NCBI RefSeq assembly: GCF_003386865.1
Contig: NZ_QTUA01000001.1
Location: 620,001-684,000, forward strand
Length of the DNA: 64,000 nucleotides
From: Calidifontibacter indicus
Lineage (GTDB): Bacteria > Actinomycetota > Actinomycetes > Actinomycetales > Dermatophilaceae
Direction of reading: 5' to 3'
The notes beneath the pieces were generated by a model. The model did no database searches. It was given only the letters and a program-made list of their open reading frames with translations, and had not been told where the DNA came from. Position numbers and translations under genes: made by a program. How positions within the stretch are numbered: position 1 is the first letter of the stretch; every line of letters begins with the position of its first letter. This document shows, piece by piece, positions 19,871 through 27,705 of the stretch.

Positions 19871-20191
19871 GTGAGCGACCGGCTCGAGGTCACCGTCAGC
19901 AACCATCCCGTGCGCAACCGCTGGGAGGCCATCACGACCAACGGCGACGCGGCCGGCTACATCGAGTACGCGTCCACCGAGGACGTCGTCGTGCTGGAAC
20001 ACGTTGTCGTGCAACCGAAGTACGAAGGTCACGGTGTCGGCAGCACCCTCGTCCGACAGGCGTTGGACGAGGTGCGCGCAGAGGGCTCGCGGGCGGTGGT
20101 GCCGCTGTGTCCGTTCGCGCGGACGTGGATCACCAAGCACCCCGAGTACATCCCGCTGGTCTACGGCGAGGCCGCCCCCGCGGCTGACTGA
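19871..20191 (+). CDS. GNAT-like N-acetyltransferase (YjdJ/NATD1 type)
   Basis: A compact 106-residue acetyltransferase domain of the COG2388 class. It has the acetyl-CoA loop VVVQPKYEGHGVGSTLVRQALDEVR, preceded by a beta-hairpin (AGYIEYASTEDVVVLEHV) and followed by LCPFARTWITKHPEY, which is diagnostic of the YjdJ group. The substrate is unknown. GTG 19871 has AAGGAG 8 bases upstream. It lies 11 bases before the YjbR-like gene and is probably cotranscribed. Confidence 0.87.
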   Translation: MSDRLEVTVSNHPVRNRWEAITTNGDAAGYIEYASTEDVVVLEHVVVQPKYEGHGVGSTLVRQALDEVRAEGSRAVVPLCPFARTWITKHPEYIPLVYGEAAPAAD

Positions 20192-20202
20192 GCTCCGGTT
20201 CG

Positions 20203-20643
20203 ATGGCCCACCCGACGATGTTCGCCGACGACGATGCTCTGCTCGCGCGGGTGCGGCAGATTGCGCTGACGTTCCCGGAGGCAAAGGAGCGGGTGTCGCA
20301 CGGCAGCCCGAACTGGTTTCACCGCAAGACCTTCGCCTCGTGGCGGGCGCACATCAAAGGTGAACACGACTCGACCCGGCTCAACCGGGCGCTCTGCTTC
20401 CTGCCCGACGAGCAGGAGCGGGCGGCATTGCTCGAGGACGATCGGTTCCACGTGCCGGCGTATATCGGCCACGCCGGGTGGCTCGTGCTCGACCTCGCCC
20501 ACCACCTCGGCGAACCCGGCCGCACGCAGCTGCGCGCTGACGACCCGGACGGCGTCGACTGGGACGAGGTGGGTGAGCTGATCGACATGTCGTATTGCAA
20601 CACGGCTCCGAAGAAGCTGGTGGCGTTGCTCGACGCGCGGTAG
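20203..20643 (+). CDS. MmcQ/YjbR-family protein
   Basis: A 146-residue protein with the CyaY-like double-wing fold usual for MmcQ/YjbR: ALTFPEAKERVSHGSPNWFHRKTFASW, later YIGHAGWLVLDLAH and LIDMSYCNTAPKKLVALL. The family is widespread and was proposed to bind DNA, but no firm function is known. It shares a transcript with the upstream acetyltransferase. Confidence 0.88.
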   Translation: MAHPTMFADDDALLARVRQIALTFPEAKERVSHGSPNWFHRKTFASWRAHIKGEHDSTRLNRALCFLPDEQERAALLEDDRFHVPAYIGHAGWLVLDLAHHLGEPGRTQLRADDPDGVDWDEVGELIDMSYCNTAPKKLVALLDAR

Positions 20644-20670
20644 CCGCAACCGGGGATCGGGGTGGCGTCG

Positions 20671-20836
20671 GGTAGTGCAAACCGCGGATTGGCAGATTCG
20701 GGTAGTGCAAACCGCGGTCTATGGAGCGCGGTTTGCACTACAGGAAGCGACCCAACCGCGGTTTGCTCTACTTCGAGCGGACCTAATCCGCGGTTTGCAC
20801 TACTTCGAGCGGCCCCAATCCGCGGTTTGCACTACC
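20671..20836. repeat. Cluster of six 16-base repeats between converging genes
   Basis: GTAGTGCAAACCGCGG occurs twice forward (near 20671 and 20701) and four times inverted (ending near 20741, 20771, 20803 and 20836, two with single changes). Opposed copies can form several alternative hairpins between the YjbR-like stop and the aminotransferase stop. Three more copies lie at 39.46-39.53 kb. Confidence 0.75.
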
Positions 20837-20853
20837 CCGTCAACTGAGAAGAG

Positions 20854-22230
20854 TCAGCCGACCGTGAGGTCGCGGGCCATCTCGTCGAACACCGAGACGT
20901 ACGCGTCGATCGCCTCGTCGGTGTGGGTAATGGACAGCGTCCATTCCTCCTCACGACCCGGGGTCATGAAGATGCCGCGGTTCATGTTGTAGAGCCACGC
21001 GAGGTCGGCCAGCGGGCCGTTCTGGTGGGCCTTGTAGCTGGCGTAGTCGACGACCTTCTCGGGGGAGAACGTGACGCAACCCTTGGAGCCGATGCCGACG
21101 GCGTAGCCGGGCAGGTCGTACTTGTCGACGACGTCCTGGCAGCCACCGACGATGCGGTCGTTGAGGTGGCCGAGGTGCTTGTAGGCGTCGGGGGTCAGCA
21201 CCTCGAGCAGGTTGGCGCGCATCGCGGCGACACCGAGGGGGTTTCCGTTGTAGGTGCCGACCTGGTAGACGGTGCCGTCCTCGACGACGGACATGACCTC
21301 TTCGGAGCCACCGATCGCACCGGTGGGCAGACCGGCGCCGAGACCCTTGGCGAGGGTGACCATGTCGGGCAGCACGCCGAAGCGCTCGGTGGCGCCACCG
21401 GCGGCGACCTGCAGACCGGTCTTGACCTCGTCGAAGATCAGCACGATGCCGTGCTTCTTGGTGATCTCGCGGACGGCCTCGAGGTAGCCGGGCTCGGGGA
21501 GCACGACGCCGAGGTTCATCATGGCGGCTTCCATGATCACGCAGGCGGGCTTGCGGCCCTCCTTGTCGAGGGCGATGATGCGGCGCTCCATCGCCTCGGC
21601 GTCGTTGAACGGCACCGCGACGGTCATCTGCACCGTGGCGTCCGGGATGCCGGCGCCGTAGGGCAGCGACTTCAGGTTGTCCTTGTCGCCGATCTCGCCG
21701 TAGGGCACGCCGATCGAGACCATGACGGTGTCGTGGTGGCCGTGGTAGGAGCCGAAGATCTTCATCACGGTGTCGCGGCCGGCGTAGGCGCGGGCGATGC
21801 GGATCGCGTCCATCGTCGACTCGGAACCGGAGTTGGTGTAGCGCCACTTAGGCAGGTTCCAGCGGCGGGCCAGCTCGTCACCGACGACGATCGCGTCTTC
21901 GGTGGGGGCGGCGAAGTGGGTGCCCTTGGGGTAGCGCTCTGCGATGGCCTTGCCGATGATCGGGTGCGCGTGACCCTGCACCATCGACCCGAAGCCGTTG
22001 TGGAAGTCCCACATCTCGTTGCCGTCGACGTCCCAGACCTTGGGCCCCTGGCCGCCCTCGAGGTAGATCGGCCACGGGTCACGCAGCTGGTAGGACGACG
22101 CGACACCGCCGGACAGGTGCACGCTGGCGCGCTCGTACATGTCCTTCGACTTGGACGTCTTCTTGTCGAGCTTGGCCGCCTCGATCTCGGTGAGTTCGGC
22201 GATCCGTTGCGGATTGATCTCTACAGGCAT
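20854..22230 (-). CDS. Class-III PLP aminotransferase (glutamate-1-semialdehyde aminomutase-like)
   Basis: 458 aa, fold-type I PLP enzyme. The N-terminal segment YERASVHLSGGVASSYQL and WDVDGNEMWDFHNGFGSM resemble HemL and aspartate-family aminotransferases. The cofactor region is YTNSGSESTMDAIRIARAY, the Asp that contacts the pyridine is in LIFDEVKTGL, and the Schiff-base Lys is in TLAKGLGAGLPTGAIGG. It differs from bona fide HemL in the motif around the active Lys, so I do not call it hemL; the physiological amino donor is unknown. ATG 22230 has GGAGAAA 8 bases upstream. It is a single gene. Confidence 0.85.
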   Translation of the reverse strand: MPVEINPQRIAELTEIEAAKLDKKTSKSKDMYERASVHLSGGVASSYQLRDPWPIYLEGGQGPKVWDVDGNEMWDFHNGFGSMVQGHAHPIIGKAIAERYPKGTHFAAPTEDAIVVGDELARRWNLPKWRYTNSGSESTMDAIRIARAYAGRDTVMKIFGSYHGHHDTVMVSIGVPYGEIGDKDNLKSLPYGAGIPDATVQMTVAVPFNDAEAMERRIIALDKEGRKPACVIMEAAMMNLGVVLPEPGYLEAVREITKKHGIVLIFDEVKTGLQVAAGGATERFGVLPDMVTLAKGLGAGLPTGAIGGSEEVMSVVEDGTVYQVGTYNGNPLGVAAMRANLLEVLTPDAYKHLGHLNDRIVGGCQDVVDKYDLPGYAVGIGSKGCVTFSPEKVVDYASYKAHQNGPLADLAWLYNMNRGIFMTPGREEEWTLSITHTDEAIDAYVSVFDEMARDLTVG

Positions 22231-22453
22231 GTCAGTTTCTCCAGCCGATCGGCCTGGCATCGGCGGCTGTGTTGTCGGCTCCGACCGGCCTGGCAGCGGA
22301 GCGGTAGCGCAGGAGCGCGATCACCAGACTAGCGGCGCGGACGGCGTTCCGGCGAGTTTCGGTTTCGAAGGTCGGCACACGAAACGGGCGGTCCTCCCGT
22401 TTGCCGTAACGCGCCCGCCGCCGCCCCCGAACCGGCCGGTACGCTGACCGATC

Positions 22454-23329
22454 ATGGGCAAGGCCTCGCGTCGCAAAGCAGAGAACAAGGCAGCCGGCAC
22501 CAAGCAGCAGAAGGTGAAGCCGGTTCCGTACGTCGGTCGACCGTTCGCCGACCTCCCGGACGAAGCGCAATGGGTCGCGATGCGCGAGATCGTGCCGGCG
22601 GCCACCGCTCCGGTGACGGTCGAGGTCGACGGCGCGAGCCACGACATCACGCTCGCCACCGTGCTGCCGATGGCGTGGCCGGCGATGAAGCGTGACAACG
22701 GCGACGTGTTCGTCGCGATCCAGTCGCTCACCGGGTCGGGCGACGCCTCCCGCGACCTCGGCGAGGTCGTGCGTGCGGCCCTGGCCCTGCCCGACGGCAT
22801 GCCGTTGGAGTACCCGCCGAAGGCCACCGCCGACAGCCCCCGGATGCAGGACCTCGTGCGTTCCGACGCGCTCGAGGTCACCGTGCAGGAGGGTTTCGAC
22901 TTCTGGCTCGACGAGGCCGAGCTCGACGAAGAAGGCCGCGCGTCGATGGACCGCGCCAACGAGTCGGTGTCGCCCACCGTCCGGATGAAGGACGTGCCGT
23001 CGGCCTACTGGTGCCGCATCGGCCAGCGCACCTACGTGCGGTGGATCCTCGAGGCCGACGAGAACCGCGCGACCGACGCGCTCGCCCGCTTGCACGCCGC
23101 CGGCGAGAGCGGGTTGGGCGACGGACGCCTGCTCGGCGCGTTCCGCGCGTACGGCCTGTTGGTGCCGGTGTGGGAGGTCGACGCGGCGACCGAAGCGGCC
23201 GAACACGACTGTGCCATGGGCGAACTCGCGCAGCGCTTCGAGCGCGCGCTCGCCGTCGACACGCCCCTGACGCCCGAGGAGCGGCGCGCCCGCAACGGTG
23301 TCGTGAGCCGCCAGATCACCCTGCGCTGA
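22454..23329 (+). CDS. DUF5926 family protein
   Basis: A 291-residue soluble protein beginning MGKASRRKAENKAAG, a very basic N-terminal tail typical of DUF5926 and reminiscent of ribosome- or nucleic-acid-associated proteins, followed by an acidic globular region (RPFADLPDEAQWVAMREIVPAATAPV). It is conserved across actinobacteria next to a glycosyltransferase, as here (stop and next start overlap as TGATG). Function unknown. Confidence 0.85.
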   Translation: MGKASRRKAENKAAGTKQQKVKPVPYVGRPFADLPDEAQWVAMREIVPAATAPVTVEVDGASHDITLATVLPMAWPAMKRDNGDVFVAIQSLTGSGDASRDLGEVVRAALALPDGMPLEYPPKATADSPRMQDLVRSDALEVTVQEGFDFWLDEAELDEEGRASMDRANESVSPTVRMKDVPSAYWCRIGQRTYVRWILEADENRATDALARLHAAGESGLGDGRLLGAFRAYGLLVPVWEVDAATEAAEHDCAMGELAQRFERALAVDTPLTPEERRARNGVVSRQITLR

Positions 23330-24018
23330 TGCCGGTCCGGCACGGAGTCGTCGCGATCGTCCCGGCCAAGGACGAGGCCGAACGGATCAGTTCCACCGTG
23401 CGTGCGGTGGCCGCGCTGCCGCACACCATGACGGTGATCGTGGTCGACGACGGGTCGGCCGACGAGACCGCCACGCTGGCCGCCGACGCGGGCGCCTACG
23501 TCAGCCGGCACCCGCACACCATGGGCAAGGCCACCGCGATGGCCACCGGGGTGCAGTACGCCCAGCAGCTCGGCTACGCCCGCAGCCCCGTGCTGTTCGT
23601 CGACGCCGACCTCGAGGACTCCGCGGGGGCGATCACCCCGATCGTCGAGCCGGTGCTCGAGGGTGCTGCCGACCTCACGATCGCGAACCTGCCGAAGCAG
23701 AAGACCGCCGGCGGCGGCAGCGGACGCGTGGTGCGCCTGGCCCGTGACGGCATCGAGCAGGCCACCGGACGCCGCGTCGAACAACCGTTGTCGGGGCAGC
23801 GCTGCCTCAACCCGGCCGCCCTCGAAGCCGCCTTGCCGTTCGCCTCGGGCTGGGGCGTCGAGGTCGGCATGACGATCGACGTGCTCAACGCCGGACTGCG
23901 GGTCGAGGAGGTGCCGGTCGAACTGCACCACCGCGTCACCGGCACCGACCTGCGCGCGAAGCTGCACCGTGCGGCGCAGTTCCGCGACGTGTGGTTCGCG
24001 CTGAGGCGCCGACGATGA
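23329..24018 (+). CDS. Family 2 glycosyltransferase
   Basis: A 229-residue GT-A glycosyltransferase. It starts with VVAIVPAKDEAERISSTVRAV, then VIVVDDGSADETATLA (nucleotide-binding Asp), FVDADLEDSAGAI (the DxD equivalent), and PLSGQRCLNPAALEAALPF. No membrane anchor is visible. It overlaps DUF5926 upstream by one base and the GT-C gene downstream by four (ATGA). A role in transferring a sugar to a lipid carrier used by the neighbouring membrane transferases is plausible (inference). Confidence 0.88.
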   Translation: MPVRHGVVAIVPAKDEAERISSTVRAVAALPHTMTVIVVDDGSADETATLAADAGAYVSRHPHTMGKATAMATGVQYAQQLGYARSPVLFVDADLEDSAGAITPIVEPVLEGAADLTIANLPKQKTAGGGSGRVVRLARDGIEQATGRRVEQPLSGQRCLNPAALEAALPFASGWGVEVGMTIDVLNAGLRVEEVPVELHHRVTGTDLRAKLHRAAQFRDVWFALRRRR

Positions 24019-25478
24019 CGCTGCTGCGCCGCTCGCGAATCCCGTTGCTGCTGTTGGCTTTTGGGCTGATGTGGCTGGTCGGGGCGGGCCGGTCATCGGC
24101 GGCGAAACCGCCGCTCGGGTCGGGCGACTTCTCGCCCGGTGTGCTGGTGGCGTGGTACCCGAACTCGACGGTCGTGACGACCCTGCTGTTCGCCGCCTAC
24201 ATCGCGGCGGCCCTGGGCGTGCTCGTCGGACTCTGGCAGGCACCGCGGCGCGTGGCGCACTGGGGGCTGGTCGCCTTCGTCGGCGCGACGGCCCTGCTCA
24301 CCGGTCCGATCGGCTCGGCCGACCACATCAACTACGCCGCGTACGGCCGCATCGCGATGGGCGGCGCCGACCCCTACGTCGAGTCGCCGATCAAGTGGCG
24401 CGACGGCCTCGACCCGGTGGCGGGCGCGGTGCAGGCCCCCTGGCAGGACACCCCCAGCGTCTACGGTCCGGTCGCCACGGCGTTCCAATCGCTGTGCTCG
24501 GCGCTCGGTGGAGACAACCTGCGCGACACCGTCTGGGTGTGGCAGTGGCTCATCGTGCTCGCCTGGTTGGCGGTGCGCTGGCTGCTGCTGCAGGTCGCGT
24601 CGACCGGCGACCTGCGCCGGCGCGTCGACGTGCTCTGGACCTTCAACCCGCTCGTCTTCGCCACCCTCGTGCTCGGCGCCCACGTCGATCTGTTGGCCGG
24701 CGCGTTCGTGCTCGCCGCGCTCTGGGCGATGCACCGAAACCCGCTGGCGACAGGAGTTTTCGTCGGAGCGGCGTTCGCCACCAAGGTGACGTACGGCGTG
24801 GTGCTGCTCGCGGTGCTGTGGGCGTGGCGGTCGGTCGACCGCTCGCAGTTCGGCCAGCGCGCGGCACGGCTGGCCGCCGGGTTCGCGCTCGTGGTCGTGC
24901 CCGCGTACGTCATCGCCGGGCCGCACGTGCTGCGCCAACTGAAGGCGGCCGGCGGGTCGTTCTCGTACGCCTCGCCTTGGTCGCCGGTGATCCGCGGGCT
25001 GCGCCACTTCATGCCCGAATGGGGCGTGACCACCATCGTTTTCGTGCTCGCGGCAGTGTTGATGATCGGCTTCGCGTGGGTGGGTTACGGCCTGGTGCAC
25101 CGGCTCGGTCTGGCCGACGGGGTGACCGACGGGGCGACCCGCGAGGCGGTGACGCTGACCTTCGTGCTGATGACCGCGTACGTGCTGCTGGCGCCCTACT
25201 CGCTGCCCTGGTACGACGCCGTCACCTGGATGTTGCTGCCGCTGCTCGTGCCGTTCGTGTGGGACGCGATCCTCGTGGTGCGGCACCTGTTCATGACGCT
25301 CGCCTACGCGCCCGGTCGCGCGGTCGGCATCGCGCCGTCCGTGCAGGACTGGACGCTCGGCTTCCGCTCCAACGTCACGCCGTACGTCTGTTGGGCCTCG
25401 CTGCTGGCTCTCGCCGCGGTGGCGTGGCGTCGGTCATCCGCCCGCGCGTCATCATCCGAGCCGACTCCACACCCGTAG
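24015..25478 (+). CDS. Polytopic GT-C mannosyltransferase (MptB-like)
   Basis: 487 aa with about 12 hydrophobic segments. The first extracytoplasmic loop carries GSADHINYAAYGRIAMGGADPYVESP, placed like the catalytic acidic motif of polyprenol-phosphomannose-dependent alpha-mannosyltransferases (MptA/MptB), and YNPLVF-like FNPLVFATLVLGAHVDLLAGAF follows. It would elongate a mannan/lipomannan-type envelope glycan using a polyprenyl-phosphate sugar. ATG 24015 overlaps the GT2 stop. Its own TAG stop lies within the left arm of the terminator. Confidence 0.75.
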   Translation: MTLLRRSRIPLLLLAFGLMWLVGAGRSSAAKPPLGSGDFSPGVLVAWYPNSTVVTTLLFAAYIAAALGVLVGLWQAPRRVAHWGLVAFVGATALLTGPIGSADHINYAAYGRIAMGGADPYVESPIKWRDGLDPVAGAVQAPWQDTPSVYGPVATAFQSLCSALGGDNLRDTVWVWQWLIVLAWLAVRWLLLQVASTGDLRRRVDVLWTFNPLVFATLVLGAHVDLLAGAFVLAALWAMHRNPLATGVFVGAAFATKVTYGVVLLAVLWAWRSVDRSQFGQRAARLAAGFALVVVPAYVIAGPHVLRQLKAAGGSFSYASPWSPVIRGLRHFMPEWGVTTIVFVLAAVLMIGFAWVGYGLVHRLGLADGVTDGATREAVTLTFVLMTAYVLLAPYSLPWYDAVTWMLLPLLVPFVWDAILVVRHLFMTLAYAPGRAVGIAPSVQDWTLGFRSNVTPYVCWASLLALAAVAWRRSSARASSSEPTPHP

Positions 25479-25526
25479 TAAAGGAAAGTGGTCGCAACAG
25501 CGACCACTTTCCTTTACTACGGGTGT
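25469..25526. terminator. Perfect 27-base inverted repeat, shared terminator
   Basis: Twenty-seven perfectly paired bases (outer part ACACCCGTAGTAAAGG, inner part AAAGTGGTCGC) close on an AACA loop. It contains the TAG stop of the upstream GT-C gene and ends four bases before the stop of the converging membrane protein gene, so it is a bidirectional terminator. Its left half recurs after the ohr gene (5411-5439). Confidence 0.8.
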
Positions 25527-25529
25527 AGC

Positions 25530-27542
25530 TCAGATGTGGATCGTGTGGTCCTGATCGCGGCGCAACCGGTGCGCCGCCAGCGTCATCGCGAGCGGCAGCG
25601 CGAGCCCGATTCCGTTGAGCAGCAGCGCAAGACCGGAGTCGTTCATGGCGAAGCCGACGGTCCAGAGCACCAGCAGCCCGATGAGGGTCTCCCGGGCGAA
25701 CGGCACGCTGCGGAGGGCGACGTCGAGCGCCGCGCCGGGCTTCGACGTGGGCTTGGCGACGATCCAGATCAGCGCGATCAAAGCGATCGGCACCAGCGGG
25801 CTGAACGGCGTGCCGAAGACCAGCTTCAGGTTGGCGCCGAGCTTGTCGCCGACCACGCCGAGCCCGTCGCCGTCGAGCACCTGCTGCACGAACTTGCCCA
25901 GGTGAGTGCGAGATTCGGCCGGGCGCAGCCAGTCGGCGAAGGCCAGCAGCGCCGCCACGAGGAAGGCCCCGAGGGCCGCGAGCAGCACCAACCGCGACCG
26001 CATCCGCACCCCGAGGGCGAGCGCCACAAGCACGACCGTCGCCAGCACCACCGCCGGCGGTCCACCGAAGTCGGCGCCCCACCCCGGCCAGCCGTCGATG
26101 ACGACGGTGGCGACCCCGGCCAGCGCGAGGGTGCAGGCGGCGAGCCTGGCCTCCCCGCGTTCGAGCAGGGCGCCCGCGCCGAGCCCGGCCGCCACCACCG
26201 CGCTGGTCGCAAACAGCGCGAACCCGACATTGCCCATCCCGTAGAAGCGCCCGCCGTTGATCGGCTGCAGCCCGAGCAATCCGCTGAACTGCAACCGCGA
26301 TCCGTGCATCACGTCGACGGCGAGCACCACCCAGGTCGCGGCGGCCACCGCGATCACCGGGCCGGTCACCGTCCGCCGCCACCGGCCGGCGTAGGCGATG
26401 CCGGTGATCACCCCGGCGTAGAGCGCGGTGAAGATCACCAGCCAGAGCGACGGCGCGGGCCACGACGGCCACGGCGAGAGCCCGGCGAGGAAGGTGGCTG
26501 CGGGCACCGCCGTCCACCAGGTGAGGGTCGGCGGCAGCCAGGTCGGCACGGCGGCGCGCCATCGCCACAGACCCACCCCGAGCAGCAGGCCGAGCAGCCC
26601 CCAGCCGGCGAAGAACGGCACGGTCAGGTCGCACACGCCGCGCAACTGGGTGTCGGCGGACCGGGCCTGCTTCACCAGGGTGGCCGACGGCGTCTGGTTG
26701 GCGGCGACCTGCAGCGGCGACCCCTGCACCTGATCGGGCACCGGGCCGAGCGCCGAGAGGAGGGTGGCGGTCAGGTCGGGCAACTGCACGATGCCCGGCT
26801 GGCGCACCGACGCCGACCAGAGGGTGCCGTGCTTGACGCTGTTGCCGAGCACGAACAGCGAGCGCAGCCGCGCGTCGCCCGCGTCCTTCACCCCGGGGCC
26901 GTCGGACAGCCCGGTGATGATGACGGTGGCCGAGGACGGGATGGCAGAGAAGGCCGTGTTGAGCTGGGCCATCGTGGTGTGCGCCGAGCCCTCGGACGCG
27001 TCGACGAGGGTGAGCGCGCACTGCGAGTACGACGCGCCGGCGACCTTCGCGGTGTAGTGACCGACCTTGCCGGCGGAGTCGGCCGCGCCCAGCGCCGCGC
27101 CCGGACCGACCGCGGCGACGCACTTGCCGGCCGCCCGGTAGCGGTCGGCGAGCAACCCGATCGGGGCCTTGTCGGTGCGCCGGCTCGACCAACCGGCGAT
27201 GGAGCCGCCCGTCGGGGCCGGCGGTTTTGCACACCACGACGGCACCGTCACCCCGCGTCCGGCGGACAGGCTCAGCCAGGCGTCGCTGGAGCAGGTGCCG
27301 GTGACCCCGCCGCGCGGGATGACCGAGCCGATCGCGCCGTAGTCGAGGGTGGCCCACAGGTCGGCGTAACCGGTTGAGGTGACGTCGGCCCAGCGCAACC
27401 CGGGCGCCGCGATGACCACGATCGAGTGGTCGGTGGCCAGTTGGGTGCGGCGCGGCGGCTTGTCGACCAGGTTGACGAACCCGAGCAGTGCAGCGAACGC
27501 CAGCACGGCCGCCAGCACAACGAGGGAGTACCGGCGGGTCAT
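25530..27542 (-). CDS. Large membrane protein with phosphatase-like extracytoplasmic domain (paralogue 1)
   Basis: 670 aa. After one N-terminal TM helix, residues of about 35-290 form an alkaline-phosphatase-superfamily-like domain (SIVVIAAPGLRWADV, TCSSDAWLSLSAGRG, IVQLPDLTATLLSALG) in which canonical metal ligands are not obvious. About 11 further TM segments carry the conserved LQPINGGRFYGMGNVGFALFATSA and DGWPGWGADFGGPPAVVLA. The same architecture is encoded at 28844-30958. Function unknown; the flanking mannosyltransferases suggest a role in envelope glycan modification or export (inference). ATG 27542 lies at the first TM helix. Confidence 0.7.
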   Translation of the reverse strand: MTRRYSLVVLAAVLAFAALLGFVNLVDKPPRRTQLATDHSIVVIAAPGLRWADVTSTGYADLWATLDYGAIGSVIPRGGVTGTCSSDAWLSLSAGRGVTVPSWCAKPPAPTGGSIAGWSSRRTDKAPIGLLADRYRAAGKCVAAVGPGAALGAADSAGKVGHYTAKVAGASYSQCALTLVDASEGSAHTTMAQLNTAFSAIPSSATVIITGLSDGPGVKDAGDARLRSLFVLGNSVKHGTLWSASVRQPGIVQLPDLTATLLSALGPVPDQVQGSPLQVAANQTPSATLVKQARSADTQLRGVCDLTVPFFAGWGLLGLLLGVGLWRWRAAVPTWLPPTLTWWTAVPAATFLAGLSPWPSWPAPSLWLVIFTALYAGVITGIAYAGRWRRTVTGPVIAVAAATWVVLAVDVMHGSRLQFSGLLGLQPINGGRFYGMGNVGFALFATSAVVAAGLGAGALLERGEARLAACTLALAGVATVVIDGWPGWGADFGGPPAVVLATVVLVALALGVRMRSRLVLLAALGAFLVAALLAFADWLRPAESRTHLGKFVQQVLDGDGLGVVGDKLGANLKLVFGTPFSPLVPIALIALIWIVAKPTSKPGAALDVALRSVPFARETLIGLLVLWTVGFAMNDSGLALLLNGIGLALPLAMTLAAHRLRRDQDHTIHI

Positions 27543-27558
27543 GCGCCCAGCGTAGATG

Positions 27559-27677
27559 CGCCGAAAGTTTGCGCGACACGCGACGCAACTGCCCCACCTT
27601 GCAGACTCTCGCAGGCCCCCTCCCGCCGAAAGTTTGCGCGACACGCGACGCAGGTGCACGGCCCTGCAAACTCTCGC
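27559..27677. repeat. Two tandem hairpin units between divergent genes
   Basis: A 29-base segment beginning CGCCGAAAGTTTGCGCGACA is repeated exactly at 27559 and 27624 (offset 65). Each is followed by a partial inverted complement (TGCAGACTCTCGC; TGCAAACTCTCGC), so each unit can fold into an 11-base stem. They occupy the space between the start codons of the two divergent membrane-protein genes, where a terminator is not expected; the role could be regulatory. Confidence 0.65.
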
Positions 27678-27705
27678 CAGGTGGGGATGCAGGCACAATG
27701 TGCGG

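Noticed and set aside
20671-20836. CRISPR array
   Set aside because: The repeats are only 16 bases, in both orientations, with irregular spacing and no cas genes.
20854-22230. hemL (glutamate-1-semialdehyde aminomutase) as firm name
   Set aside because: The N-terminus and active-site Lys context differ from true HemL and no heme genes are near; I kept a general class-III call.
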